In this document: positions 8,501 through 15,962 of the stretch, piece after piece
Numbering within the stretch: position 1 is the first letter of the stretch
Layout: each line of letters opens with the position of its first letter
DNA from: Armatimonadota bacterium
GTDB taxonomy: Bacteria; Armatimonadota; Chthonomonadetes; Chthonomonadales; CAJBBX01
Assembly: GCA_026392115.1 (NCBI GenBank)
Contig: JAPLCQ010000012.1
Span: 1 to 61,564, forward strand
Length of the DNA: 61,564 bases
Direction: 5' to 3'
Made by a program: the position numbers and the translations under genes
Notes under the pieces: model-generated
Told to the model about the DNA's origin: nothing
Seen by the model: the letters and a program-made list of their open reading frames with translations, nothing else
Database searches by the model: none

Positions 8501-10177
8501 ATGTCTGAGCTGACGGCGCTGCCCCAGTGGCGCGCGCTTTCCGACCATGCCCGCGGGATGGCCGGCTTCAACCTGCGCCAGGCGTTTGACACCGATCCCG
8601 GCCGCGCCGGCCGCTTCTCGGTGGAGCTGGGCGACCTGTTCCTGGACTACTCCAAGAACCTGATCACCGACGAGACGCTGAAGCTGCTCCTCGCGCTGGC
8701 CGAGGTGCGCAACGTAGAGGGCTTCCGCGACCGGATGTTCGCGGGCGAGCTCATCAACAACACCGAGCGCCGGGCCGTGCTGCATACCGCCCTGCGCTAC
8801 CAGGGCGACGAGCCTCTGAAGCTGACGCGCCCCGACGGGAGCGAGGAGGATGTCCGCGCCGAGGTCGCCGATGTCCTGGGTCGCATGAAGGCGTTCACCG
8901 AGGATGTGCGCTCGGGTGAGCGCCGCGGCAGCACGGGCCTGCCCTTCACCGATGTGGTGAACATCGGCATCGGCGGCTCGGACCTTGGCCCGGCCATGGC
9001 CGTGCGAGCGCTGACGCCCTACACGCACGACCGGCTCCGCTTCCACTTCGTCTCGAACGTTGACCCCACGCACATCGCGGAAACCGTCCGCCAGTTGGAC
9101 CTCGCAACGACGCTCTTCATCGTGGTGTCAAAGACATTCGGCACCCAGGAGACGCTGGCCAACGCGCGGGTCGTGCGCGACCTGTACCTCACCACACAGC
9201 TCCCCCGCAACGCGCTGGCCAAGCACGTCGTCGCGGTGAGTTCGGAGCCGAAGCCGGTCCAGGATTTCGGGATCGAGCTGGAGAACATGTTCGAGTTCTG
9301 GGACTGGGTGGGCGGCCGCTACTCGGTCTGGTCCGCGGTGGGGCTCAGCCTGGCCATCGCCATAGGTTTCGACAACTTCGTGCAGTTCCATCGCGGCGCC
9401 CACGCGATGGACAAGCACTTCCAGACGGCGCCGGCGGGCAAGAACATGCCCATCCTGCTGGCATTGCTGGGCGTCTGGTACCGCAACTTCATGGGCGCCG
9501 CCACCCACGCCGTGCTCCCGTATGACCAGTACCTGGCCCGCTTCCCCGCCTACCTGCAGCAGGCCGACATGGAGTCCAACGGCAAGCGCGTGGACCGCAA
9601 CGGCGTCGAGGTCGATTACCAGACCGGCCCCATCATCTGGGGCGAACCCGGCACCAACGGCCAGCACGCCTTCTACCAGCTGATCCACCAGGGGACGCAA
9701 CTCATACCGGCGGACCTGATCGCCTGCATCAAGACGCACAACCCGGTGGCCAACCTCCACGACCTGTTGCTGGCGAACTGCCTTGCCCAGGGCGAGGCGC
9801 TCATGACCGGCAAGACCACCGTTGAGGCGGGGAAGGATGTCACGCCGACCGAGACCGCGAAGCTCGAGTCGCTTGGCATGCCGGCCGACGAGATCGCACG
9901 CATGCCCAACCACCGCACGTTCCCTGGGAACCGGCCCACCAACACCTTGCTGATCCACAAGCTGACGCCCGGCAACCTCGGCGCCCTCATCGCCCTGTAC
10001 GAGCACAAGATCCACGTGCAGGGGGCGATCTGGGGCATCAACTCCTACGACCAGTGGGGTGTTGAGCTGGGCAAGAAGCTGGCGGGCCGCGTCCACTTGG
10101 ACCTGCAGGGTGTGGAGCCGGCAGGCAAACACAACAGCAGCACGCGCGGCCTGATCGAGCGCATCCGCAAGCACTGA
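8501..10177 (+). CDS. pgi: Glucose-6-phosphate isomerase
   Basis: 558 residues, the usual length for E. coli-type Pgi. It interconverts glucose-6-phosphate and fructose-6-phosphate in the cytoplasm. Both family signatures are present: D-W-V-G-G-R-Y-S-V-W-S-A-V-G-L near residue 270 and G-A-I-W-G-I-N-S-Y-D-Q-W-G-V-E-L-G-K near residue 510, plus the phosphate-binding G-I-G-G-S-D-L-G-P and the catalytic-Glu region M-E-S-N-G-K. The start MSELTALPQWRAL follows a GGAGG site; an upstream in-frame ATG at 8471 has no ribosome site. It lies 48 nt after the small membrane gene, possibly in the same transcript. Confidence 0.95.
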   Translation: MSELTALPQWRALSDHARGMAGFNLRQAFDTDPGRAGRFSVELGDLFLDYSKNLITDETLKLLLALAEVRNVEGFRDRMFAGELINNTERRAVLHTALRYQGDEPLKLTRPDGSEEDVRAEVADVLGRMKAFTEDVRSGERRGSTGLPFTDVVNIGIGGSDLGPAMAVRALTPYTHDRLRFHFVSNVDPTHIAETVRQLDLATTLFIVVSKTFGTQETLANARVVRDLYLTTQLPRNALAKHVVAVSSEPKPVQDFGIELENMFEFWDWVGGRYSVWSAVGLSLAIAIGFDNFVQFHRGAHAMDKHFQTAPAGKNMPILLALLGVWYRNFMGAATHAVLPYDQYLARFPAYLQQADMESNGKRVDRNGVEVDYQTGPIIWGEPGTNGQHAFYQLIHQGTQLIPADLIACIKTHNPVANLHDLLLANCLAQGEALMTGKTTVEAGKDVTPTETAKLESLGMPADEIARMPNHRTFPGNRPTNTLLIHKLTPGNLGALIALYEHKIHVQGAIWGINSYDQWGVELGKKLAGRVHLDLQGVEPAGKHNSSTRGLIERIRKH

Positions 10178-10228
10178 GAGGGTTCGGGTCGGGCGCACCG
10201 TCCTCGGCACGCCCGGCCCGCCGCCGCC

Positions 10229-10963
10229 ATGCACGACATCCCCCGCCTGCTGGACCAACTGGAGGCCCTCCACGGTCGCGCCGCGCCCAGGCCTGCCGTC
10301 GCTCCGCTGGACGAGCTGGTGGCGTGCATCCTTTCGCAGCACACGTCAGACACCAACACGGCGCGCGCCTTCGAGGGGCTGCGCCGGGCCTTCACCTCGT
10401 GGGAGGCTGTGGCCGAGGCGCCGGCCGGGCGCGTGGCCGACGCCATACGATGCGGCGGGCTGGCGGATACGAAGGCGCCGCGTATTCAGGCCGTGCTGCG
10501 GGCAGTGGAGGCGCGATTCGGCCGCATGGACCTGGACGATCTCGACGCCTGGCCCACACCGGAGGTCCGGGCGTTTCTCATGGGGCTGCCCGGCGTGGGT
10601 CCCAAGACGGCAGCCATCGTGCTCTGCGTCGCCATGGGGCGGCCCGTGCTGCCGGTCGACACGCACGTCTTTCGCGTCTCGTGGCGGCTGGGGCTCGTGC
10701 CGAGGCAGGCAGGCGAGGCCAGGGCGCACGACCTGCTGCAGCCGCTGGTGCCCGACGATGCCCGCTGGCGGCGGAGTGTCCGGCCCGCAACGCGGCGGAG
10801 TGAGGGCGGCGGCGCGCCCCCTGGCCCGCCTACTGCCGGAAGAGGATCAGGTGCGCCTCGGTCATGTGGAACGGCGCCCAGGTCTTCCCGCGCCCCTCGT
10901 TCACGTAGGGGTCCAGATCGTAGCGCAACGTGGCCGGCTCGCCTCGTCGCACCGCCTCGGTGA
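10229..10963 (+). CDS. Endonuclease III-like DNA glycosylase with damaged C-terminus
   Basis: Residues 1-181 match the HhH-GPD family: the helix-hairpin-helix L-P-G-V-G-P-K126-T-A with catalytic Lys and V-D144-T-H-V-F-R with the catalytic Asp. Intact members continue with an H-G-R helix and a C-x6-C-x2-C-x5-C iron-sulfur loop. Here the frame instead runs into a low-complexity Arg/Gly/Pro tail to 10963, overlapping the convergent gene by 134 bp. In the +1 frame the residues ECPARNAAE followed by a stop at 10801-10803 look like the true end. I infer a deletion or frameshift near 10770 that removed the FeS loop; sequencing error is the alternative. The gene may be non-functional. Confidence 0.6.
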   Translation: MHDIPRLLDQLEALHGRAAPRPAVAPLDELVACILSQHTSDTNTARAFEGLRRAFTSWEAVAEAPAGRVADAIRCGGLADTKAPRIQAVLRAVEARFGRMDLDDLDAWPTPEVRAFLMGLPGVGPKTAAIVLCVAMGRPVLPVDTHVFRVSWRLGLVPRQAGEARAHDLLQPLVPDDARWRRSVRPATRRSEGGGAPPGPPTAGRGSGAPRSCGTAPRSSRAPRSRRGPDRSATWPARLVAPPR

Positions 10964-12431
10964 TGTCGATCTCCCATGGCCGCACCACGTCGCCCGGGGC
11001 CCATCCGGCTCGGTCATACTTCCATGTGCCGCCTTGCGGCCGCACGGGGTTCAGGTAGTTGTCGGTCTTCCAGAGCCGGCTCCGGTAGCTCTTGCCGCCC
11101 ACCGTGACCGTGCGGCCGATGGGCATGAACTCCGCGGCGTTCTTGCTGTTGGGCGACATGCCGTGGCCCGTGACGGTGATACGCAGCTTGGCGCGCGAGG
11201 CGGACCTCGGAATCGGCACGGTGATCGGCTGGTAGAACTCGGAGACCGGCTTGTCCGGGTTGCCCACCTCGGGCGAGCCGACCCAGAGTTTCCGCACCTC
11301 GACTGCCCGTTCGCCGGGCTTGCCCGGGTAGAAGGTGAACTGCACGCTGATGAGCCATCCCGTGCCGTAGGTGCCGCAGTCCAGCAGCACCTTCTTGCGA
11401 CCGGTGAGCAGCGGGCGGTAGTCGGTGAGGTCCACGCGCCAGGTATGGCCCTTGCGGTAGGGCGTAATGAAGCGGATCAGCTCAAACTTCTCGCCCTTGT
11501 CGTCCAAGATGGAGACCGCCGCCGACCGGTCCCAGGGATCGTAGCCGCCCGGCGGCTCGGCCAGCGTGAGGGTGCCGATGATGCGACCGAACCGGCCATC
11601 GGGGAACTGCGCCTCGGCGGTCTGGCTCGTGTGGCCCGCATTGATGTGGACCTTGTCGATGGCCGTCACCACGACGGGTGCGGCGGGCGGCTTGATGGGT
11701 CCGCGCCAGTCGGCCCGCAGGTCGCTGACATCGGCCGTGTTGGTGATCTTCCCCGTGCAGGCGCCCAGTGCAAGCCTCGACGTGAAGGGCTCCATGCCCG
11801 CGATGAAGATGCGCTCGAAGACGGCCTGGTTGTCGATGGTGACCCCCGCCTCGGCGCCCCCGCAGACGAACCGAAGCTGGATGCGCACGGTGTGCCACTG
11901 CTCGCCTCGGAACTCCACGGGTGAGACCTTGCGCATGATCTCCAGGCCGTCCCATGTCAGGGCCACCTCGCGCTGCGGCCGGTTGTAGATGTTGCCCTGG
12001 GCGTTGAAGGGGTCTGATGAGGGCGGGTTGTAGACGTCGAAGCAGACCGCGAAGGCCCGGGGCAGGCGCGGGTCGTCCCAGACGCCGTCGCGCGGGGCCT
12101 CGCCGTCGATCCCGTACTTCGCCGTATCCAGTAGCGCCGCCGTGAGGCCGCCGCCGCCATACAGGAGCCGCATGCGGAAGGTGATGTCGACCTCTCGCCG
12201 CAGGCCGCGGGCCACCGTCGGGAAGGCCGCGGCGTTGCTCAAGTCCTGCTCGTCGTCCAGCAGGCGGAGGGCCCCCTGCTGCAGCGCGGGGCCCGGCTCC
12301 TGCCCGGCGCGGGCCAGGGCGGCGCGCGCGTCGCCGCGCTTGCCGGCGAATGAGCAGCGGAGCGTCTGCGCGGGCAGCGCCGAGGGGATCGTCAGGAGGG
12401 CCGCAAGGGCCAGTGCGGTGAGGTGTCTCAT
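10830..12431 (-). CDS. Secreted PNGase F-like glycan amidase family protein
   Basis: 533 residues from the ATG at 12431, chosen because it begins a clear signal peptide (MRHLTALALAALLTIPSALPA) and because longer starts would run into the divergent FAH gene. The C-terminal third resembles the peptide-N-glycosidase F C-terminal domain: G-H-G, then N-A-A-E-F-M, R-T-V-T-V-G-G and G-T-W-x-x-D-R-A-G-W-x-P-G with W-E-I-D-I-T. The N-terminal part looks like a concanavalin/lectin-type sandwich. PNGase F removes N-glycans from glycoproteins. Activity here is inferred from family resemblance; it could also be a binding protein. Confidence 0.68.
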   Translation of the reverse strand: MRHLTALALAALLTIPSALPAQTLRCSFAGKRGDARAALARAGQEPGPALQQGALRLLDDEQDLSNAAAFPTVARGLRREVDITFRMRLLYGGGGLTAALLDTAKYGIDGEAPRDGVWDDPRLPRAFAVCFDVYNPPSSDPFNAQGNIYNRPQREVALTWDGLEIMRKVSPVEFRGEQWHTVRIQLRFVCGGAEAGVTIDNQAVFERIFIAGMEPFTSRLALGACTGKITNTADVSDLRADWRGPIKPPAAPVVVTAIDKVHINAGHTSQTAEAQFPDGRFGRIIGTLTLAEPPGGYDPWDRSAAVSILDDKGEKFELIRFITPYRKGHTWRVDLTDYRPLLTGRKKVLLDCGTYGTGWLISVQFTFYPGKPGERAVEVRKLWVGSPEVGNPDKPVSEFYQPITVPIPRSASRAKLRITVTGHGMSPNSKNAAEFMPIGRTVTVGGKSYRSRLWKTDNYLNPVRPQGGTWKYDRAGWAPGDVVRPWEIDITEAVRRGEPATLRYDLDPYVNEGRGKTWAPFHMTEAHLILFRQ

Positions 12432-12522
12432 GGCGCCGAGTCTACCCCGGCGAGGCAGGGAAGTCCGGCCCGCGCGGTGAACTAGCCGCCGACACCAGAC
12501 CGGTCGAGGGGAGTGCATCGCC

Positions 12523-13329
12523 ATGCGCATCGTCAGGTACCAGACGCATCAGGGGCGGGAGGGCTACGCCGCCGTGGACGCCTCCGCCGTGCCGCGCGAG
12601 ATCGAGGGCGACCTGTTCGGCGGCTTCCGGGTGACCGATCGCGTCGCCTCGGTGGACCGCCTGCTGGCCCCCGTGCGGCCCGCGGCGATCCTCTGCATCG
12701 GGCTCAACTACCGCAAGCACGCGGAGGAGGGCGGTGCGCCGATCCCCCAGTGGCCGGTGCTCTTCATGAAGTCGCCCGGCGCGGTGAACGATCCCGGTCA
12801 ACCCATCGTCCTGCCGCGCGCGCTCCGCAGCGACCAGGTGGACTTCGAGGCGGAGCTGGCCGTCGTCATCGGTAAGCCCTGTCGCAACGCCACCCACGAG
12901 AACGCGCTGGACACCGTGCTCGGCTATACCTGCGGCAACGATGTCAGCGCCCGAGACTGGCAGAAGCAGAAGGGCGGCGGCCAGTGGTGCCGGGGCAAGA
13001 CGTTCGACACCTTCGCGCCGCTGGGCCCCGCGCTGGTGACGGCCGACGAGATCCCCGACCCGAACAGCCTGGGCATCCGCTGCGTGGTCTCCGGCGAGGT
13101 CATGCAGGACTGGAACACGCGCGACATGATCTTCTCGGTGCGCGACCTCATCGTCTTCCTCAGCGGCAGCACCACGCTCCTGCCGGGCACGGTGATCATG
13201 ACCGGCACGCCGCACGGCGTCGGAATGGCCCGCAAGCCCCCGCGCTGGCTATCCCCCGGCGACTCGGTGAGCGTGGAGATCGAGAAGATCGGCCTGCTCC
13301 AGAACCCGGTGGTGGAGGAGGCGGAGTAG
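12523..13329 (+). CDS. Fumarylacetoacetate hydrolase (FAH) family protein
   Basis: 268 residues, the typical length of 2-keto-acid hydratase/isomerase-type FAH proteins. Metal ligands of the family are visible as E109-A-E111 and the Asp of G-N-D140-V-S-A-R-D-W-Q, together with L-C-I-G-L-N-Y near residue 60 and a G-T-P-H-G-V-G loop. Likely role: cleavage or isomerisation of a 2-keto or acylpyruvate intermediate in sugar-acid or aromatic breakdown; substrate unknown. The last 86 bp of the gene belong to a 93-bp perfect direct repeat that recurs at 15856, marking the insertion site of the restriction-modification island. The left copy keeps this gene intact. Confidence 0.88.
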   Translation: MRIVRYQTHQGREGYAAVDASAVPREIEGDLFGGFRVTDRVASVDRLLAPVRPAAILCIGLNYRKHAEEGGAPIPQWPVLFMKSPGAVNDPGQPIVLPRALRSDQVDFEAELAVVIGKPCRNATHENALDTVLGYTCGNDVSARDWQKQKGGGQWCRGKTFDTFAPLGPALVTADEIPDPNSLGIRCVVSGEVMQDWNTRDMIFSVRDLIVFLSGSTTLLPGTVIMTGTPHGVGMARKPPRWLSPGDSVSVEIEKIGLLQNPVVEEAE

Positions 13330-13336
13330 AGGAGGC
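13244..13336 (+). repeat. Left 93-bp direct repeat flanking the R-M island
   Basis: Bases 13244-13336 and 15856-15948 are identical across all 93 positions. The flanking bases differ (c before versus a; g after versus c), so the repeat boundaries are exact. This copy supplies the last 28 codons and stop of the FAH gene plus 7 bp. Confidence 0.95.
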
Positions 13337-13562
13337 GGGCGCTGAACCTCTCGTCGGGCAGGTTGGCGTGGGCCCACGGAAACGTCAGGGCGACGGACAC
13401 GGGCGATAGACTGGTCGGTCCTGTGCAGTGGTCCGCGTCACTACCGACAAGGCCGGACGGTCTGGTGGGCAACGGAGCCAATCGCGATCGCCCTGGTGCC
13501 AGACGGTCGATCTAGGCATTGCGGGGATGGCAACGCAACTGGCAGCCTGGCGCGGCACATGG

Positions 13563-13587
13563 GTGCGTACGCACGTTTCGGTATACT
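13563..13587 (+). promoter_or_regulatory. Palindrome and -10-like box upstream of the methyltransferase
   Basis: GTGCGTACGCAC (13563-13574) is a perfect 12-bp palindrome located 8 bp before TATACT (13582-13587), a good -10 hexamer about 50 bp from the methyltransferase ATG. No clear -35 is seen. It could be an operator for autoregulation. The rest of 13337-13635 (about 300 bp) contains no gene I can support. Confidence 0.35.
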
Positions 13588-13635
13588 GATAGGGCCTCGT
13601 GATCTCCCGTTCTGTGGCTCGCCTGGAGGGTCCAT

Positions 13636-14631
13636 ATGGTTGTTCGGTTCATTGACCTGTTCTGCGGAATCGGTGGGTTCCGAATCGGTACCGAGCAGGC
13701 CTGTGCCAACAGAGGGATAGAGGCAGCCTGCGTGTTTTCATCGGACATTGATGAGGCTGCCAAGACGGCTTACGCCGCCAATTTCGGCGAGATACCAGCA
13801 GGCGATATTCGCGAGGTAACGGTCACTCAGGTGCCTGACCACGACCTGCTCTTGGCCGGCTTCCCATGCCAACCGTTCAGTATTATCGGTGCATCGCGCG
13901 GCTTCGAGGACACGAGGGGCACACTGTTCTTTGAGATTGCACGCATCTTAGAGAGCAAGCGGCCATCTGTTTTCGTGTTAGAAAACGTCAAGCAACTAGC
14001 TGGACATGACGGAGGACGTACGCTAGACCGGATACTCCGTGTCTTGTCCGACCTCAACTACAACGTTGACTATCGGGTTCTCAACGCGTTGGACTTCGGC
14101 CTGCCACAGAAGCGCGAACGCGTGGTTATTGTGGGGTTCCGTGAGCCGCACTTCATGCAATGGCCAGTGACGCCGCACCGAATGCAGCCATTGGAGGCAA
14201 TACTAGAGCAGGATGTCCCCGAACGGTTCTATGCCTCCGAGCGTATACGTAGCCAACGCACAGCGAAATGTGAGAGGGCCAACCATCGAACTATCTGGCA
14301 CGAGAACAAGTCGGGGCACGTGAGTGCGTATCCGTTCAGTTGTGCCTTACGTGCCGGTGCGAGTTACAACTACCTGCTGGTGGACGGCGAGCGCAGACTA
14401 ACGCCACGGGAGATGCTTCGCCTCCAGGGCTTCCCTGACACCTTCCAGATCGTGGTTCCTGACCACGCAGTCCGGCGTCAAGCTGGAAACGCGGTGCCCG
14501 TACCGATGGTTTGTTCCGTTGTAGAGCGTGTGATCGACGCACTCAGGTGGGCTGACCACGTTCCGCACTACGTTGACAAAGCGCGCCAGCAACTCGTCTT
14601 TGCCATGGAGCCCGCCCGTGCTTACGAATGA
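13636..14631 (+). CDS. DNA (cytosine-5) methyltransferase
   Basis: 331 residues with the ordered C5-methyltransferase motifs: I F-C-G-I-G-G-F-R-I-G (residues 9-18), IV G-F-P-C78-Q-P-F-S with the catalytic Cys, VI E116-N-V-K, VIII Q-K-R-E-R-V-V-I-V-G, IX R-L-T-P-R-E-M-L-R-L-Q-G-F-P and X Q-A-G-N-A-V-P-V. It transfers a methyl group from SAM to cytosine in a specific site, protecting host DNA from the companion nuclease. The short variable region before motif IX (about 60 residues) sets specificity, which I cannot read. GGAGGG lies 5 nt before the ATG. The 3' end overlaps the nuclease gene by 14 nt. Confidence 0.95.
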   Translation: MVVRFIDLFCGIGGFRIGTEQACANRGIEAACVFSSDIDEAAKTAYAANFGEIPAGDIREVTVTQVPDHDLLLAGFPCQPFSIIGASRGFEDTRGTLFFEIARILESKRPSVFVLENVKQLAGHDGGRTLDRILRVLSDLNYNVDYRVLNALDFGLPQKRERVVIVGFREPHFMQWPVTPHRMQPLEAILEQDVPERFYASERIRSQRTAKCERANHRTIWHENKSGHVSAYPFSCALRAGASYNYLLVDGERRLTPREMLRLQGFPDTFQIVVPDHAVRRQAGNAVPVPMVCSVVERVIDALRWADHVPHYVDKARQQLVFAMEPARAYE

Positions 14632-15355
14632 TCCCCGTCTGCGAACCGCCGAGCGATGGAGCCCACCATACCGGCTCAACTGCTTTCCGGAAGGCACCGC
14701 GCTGGCCATAGGGCGGGAGATCGTGTACTTGCTCTTCACGCGAGGAGAGGCCCGACTGGAAGGCTCTGACTGGGAGCGCATTTTTGCCGATGCCATTGGC
14801 GCTCGATGGGAGCCAAGCAATGTGGGGCTAGACGACATCAAGAGAGATGGCTGTTGCTGGGGGGCCAAGACAGTTAAGAACGCCAACCCGCATAAGGCTT
14901 CTCGCGTCAGGCTGATCTCTGGCCGCAACTCGCTCGACTACTCATTTGGCGATAGCGATCCCCGAGCAATGCCTGTAGACACCGTAGGTGCCAAGGTCTT
15001 GGGCATCTGGAATGCACGCGTCACCGATATCCGCGCCAGGTATGGACATGCGCGAACCGTCGTGCTCGTTAAATCTGAGACCCTAGCTGAGTGCATAGTG
15101 TTTGAAGCTGAACTGGTCAAATTTGAGCACGTCGACTACACATGGAATTGGAACAATAGGGGCAATCTGCAGGGCATTGATAGGCAAGGTGTTCTTCGTT
15201 TTACGTGGCAGCCATCGGGTTCGCAGTTCACTATCCACGAGGACGTGCCCCCGCGCCGTCTTGCATTTCGGCTACGTACCCCGCAAGCCGCCGACAAGGA
15301 CCAGTTACTAACAGCGATAGGGTTTGATCCGTCATGGGTTGAGATCGTGAAATAA
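14618..15355 (+). CDS. Putative type II restriction endonuclease of the island
   Basis: 245 residues from a GTG at 14618, preferred over the upstream in-frame start at 14573 because GGAG lies 7 nt before it and the methyltransferase overlap shrinks to 14 nt. I do not recognise the family with certainty. A D-D-I-K-R-D-G-C-C-W-G-A-K-T-V-K segment resembles the spaced acidic/Lys pattern of PD-(D/E)XK nucleases, and the mixed alpha/beta protein of this size between a C5-methyltransferase and Vsr is expected to be the matching nuclease. It would cut unmethylated foreign DNA. Codon use is A+T-rich like the methyltransferase. Confidence 0.6.
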   Translation: MLTNDPRLRTAERWSPPYRLNCFPEGTALAIGREIVYLLFTRGEARLEGSDWERIFADAIGARWEPSNVGLDDIKRDGCCWGAKTVKNANPHKASRVRLISGRNSLDYSFGDSDPRAMPVDTVGAKVLGIWNARVTDIRARYGHARTVVLVKSETLAECIVFEAELVKFEHVDYTWNWNNRGNLQGIDRQGVLRFTWQPSGSQFTIHEDVPPRRLAFRLRTPQAADKDQLLTAIGFDPSWVEIVK

Positions 15356-15413
15356 TGAACAAGAAGTGTAATACCCCACAATGTGCTCGAGGTGACCCGG
15401 AAACGGATGTTGC

Positions 15414-15941
15414 GTGGACACAATCGATCGTGATGCACGGAGCCGCGTGATGCGGCAGGTCAAGGGAAAGAACACCTCTGCGGAAGTGCGCGTAAGGCGC
15501 GCGCTGTTTGCCGTTGGTTACCGGTTTCGTGTAGACGCAAGGGCGTTCCCAGGCAGGCCCGATATTGCCTTCACCAGGCGACGTATGGCTGTGTTTGTCC
15601 ACGGTTGCTTCTGGCACCAGCATCCCGGTTGTGCGGCGGCACGACGGCCTACATCGAACGAGGACTACTGGCACCGCAAGCTTGACCGGAACGTTTCGAG
15701 GGATCGCGCCGTCACCGAACAGCTTCGAAGCGCAGGCTGGGCTGTATGTGTGGTCTGGGAGTGCGCAACTCACGATGTTGGCTCATTGACGCATAGCCTC
15801 GCTTCGTTACTTGGCCCCACTCGTTGGCACTCCGCCGGTGATCTGGTGGAGGCAAGCTGGCTATCCCCCGGCGACTCGGTGAGCGTGGAGATCGAGAAGA
15901 TCGGCCTGCTCCAGAACCCGGTGGTGGAGGAGGCGGAGTAG
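15414..15941 (+). CDS. vsr: Very short patch repair (Vsr) endonuclease fused to a duplicated FAH tail
   Basis: 175 residues from GTG at 15414. Vsr hallmarks: R-S-x-V-M-R-x-V-K-G-K-N-T-S-A-E, then F-P-G-R-P-D-I-A-F with the catalytic Asp, A-V-F-V-H-G-C-F-W-H-x-H and a C-terminal G-W-A-V-C-V-V-W-E-C. It nicks T:G mismatches arising from deamination of 5-methylcytosine at the site modified by the companion methyltransferase. Family members are usually about 130-150 residues. Here the last 28 residues are encoded by the right copy of the 93-bp repeat and are identical to the FAH C-terminus, so the natural stop was lost or lay exactly at the junction. The core appears intact. Confidence 0.88.
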   Translation: MDTIDRDARSRVMRQVKGKNTSAEVRVRRALFAVGYRFRVDARAFPGRPDIAFTRRRMAVFVHGCFWHQHPGCAAARRPTSNEDYWHRKLDRNVSRDRAVTEQLRSAGWAVCVVWECATHDVGSLTHSLASLLGPTRWHSAGDLVEASWLSPGDSVSVEIEKIGLLQNPVVEEAE

Positions 15942-15948
15942 AGGAGGC
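15856..15948 (+). repeat. Right 93-bp direct repeat flanking the R-M island
   Basis: Perfect copy of 13244-13336 at an offset of 2612 bp. It is read in the same frame as in the FAH gene, so it adds the FAH C-terminal peptide and its TAG stop to Vsr. Perfect identity suggests a recent event. Confidence 0.95.
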
Positions 15949-15962
15949 CGCGCCGGGGGCGG

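Larger units (their letters stand above)
13337..15948 (+). mobile_element. Restriction-modification-Vsr island inserted in the 3' end of the FAH gene
   Basis: The unit between the repeats (2519 bp plus one 93-bp repeat copy) carries a C5-methyltransferase, a putative restriction endonuclease and a Vsr endonuclease, all on the plus strand. The interior is visibly richer in A+T than its neighbours and has different codon choices (AAT, TTA, AGA and ATA appear often), consistent with transfer. No integrase or transposase is present. Removing one repeat copy plus the unique part would restore FAH followed directly by the transglutaminase-like gene. The arrangement matches insertion with long target duplication, known for R-M genes, or an att-like duplication of a gene end. 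Confidence 0.8.

Noticed and set aside
13337-13481. Minus-strand reading frame with a protein-like stretch (FPWAHANLPDERF) at the left end of the R-M island
   Set aside because: Too short, without a start or conserved domain, and partly made of the 93-bp repeat read backwards.
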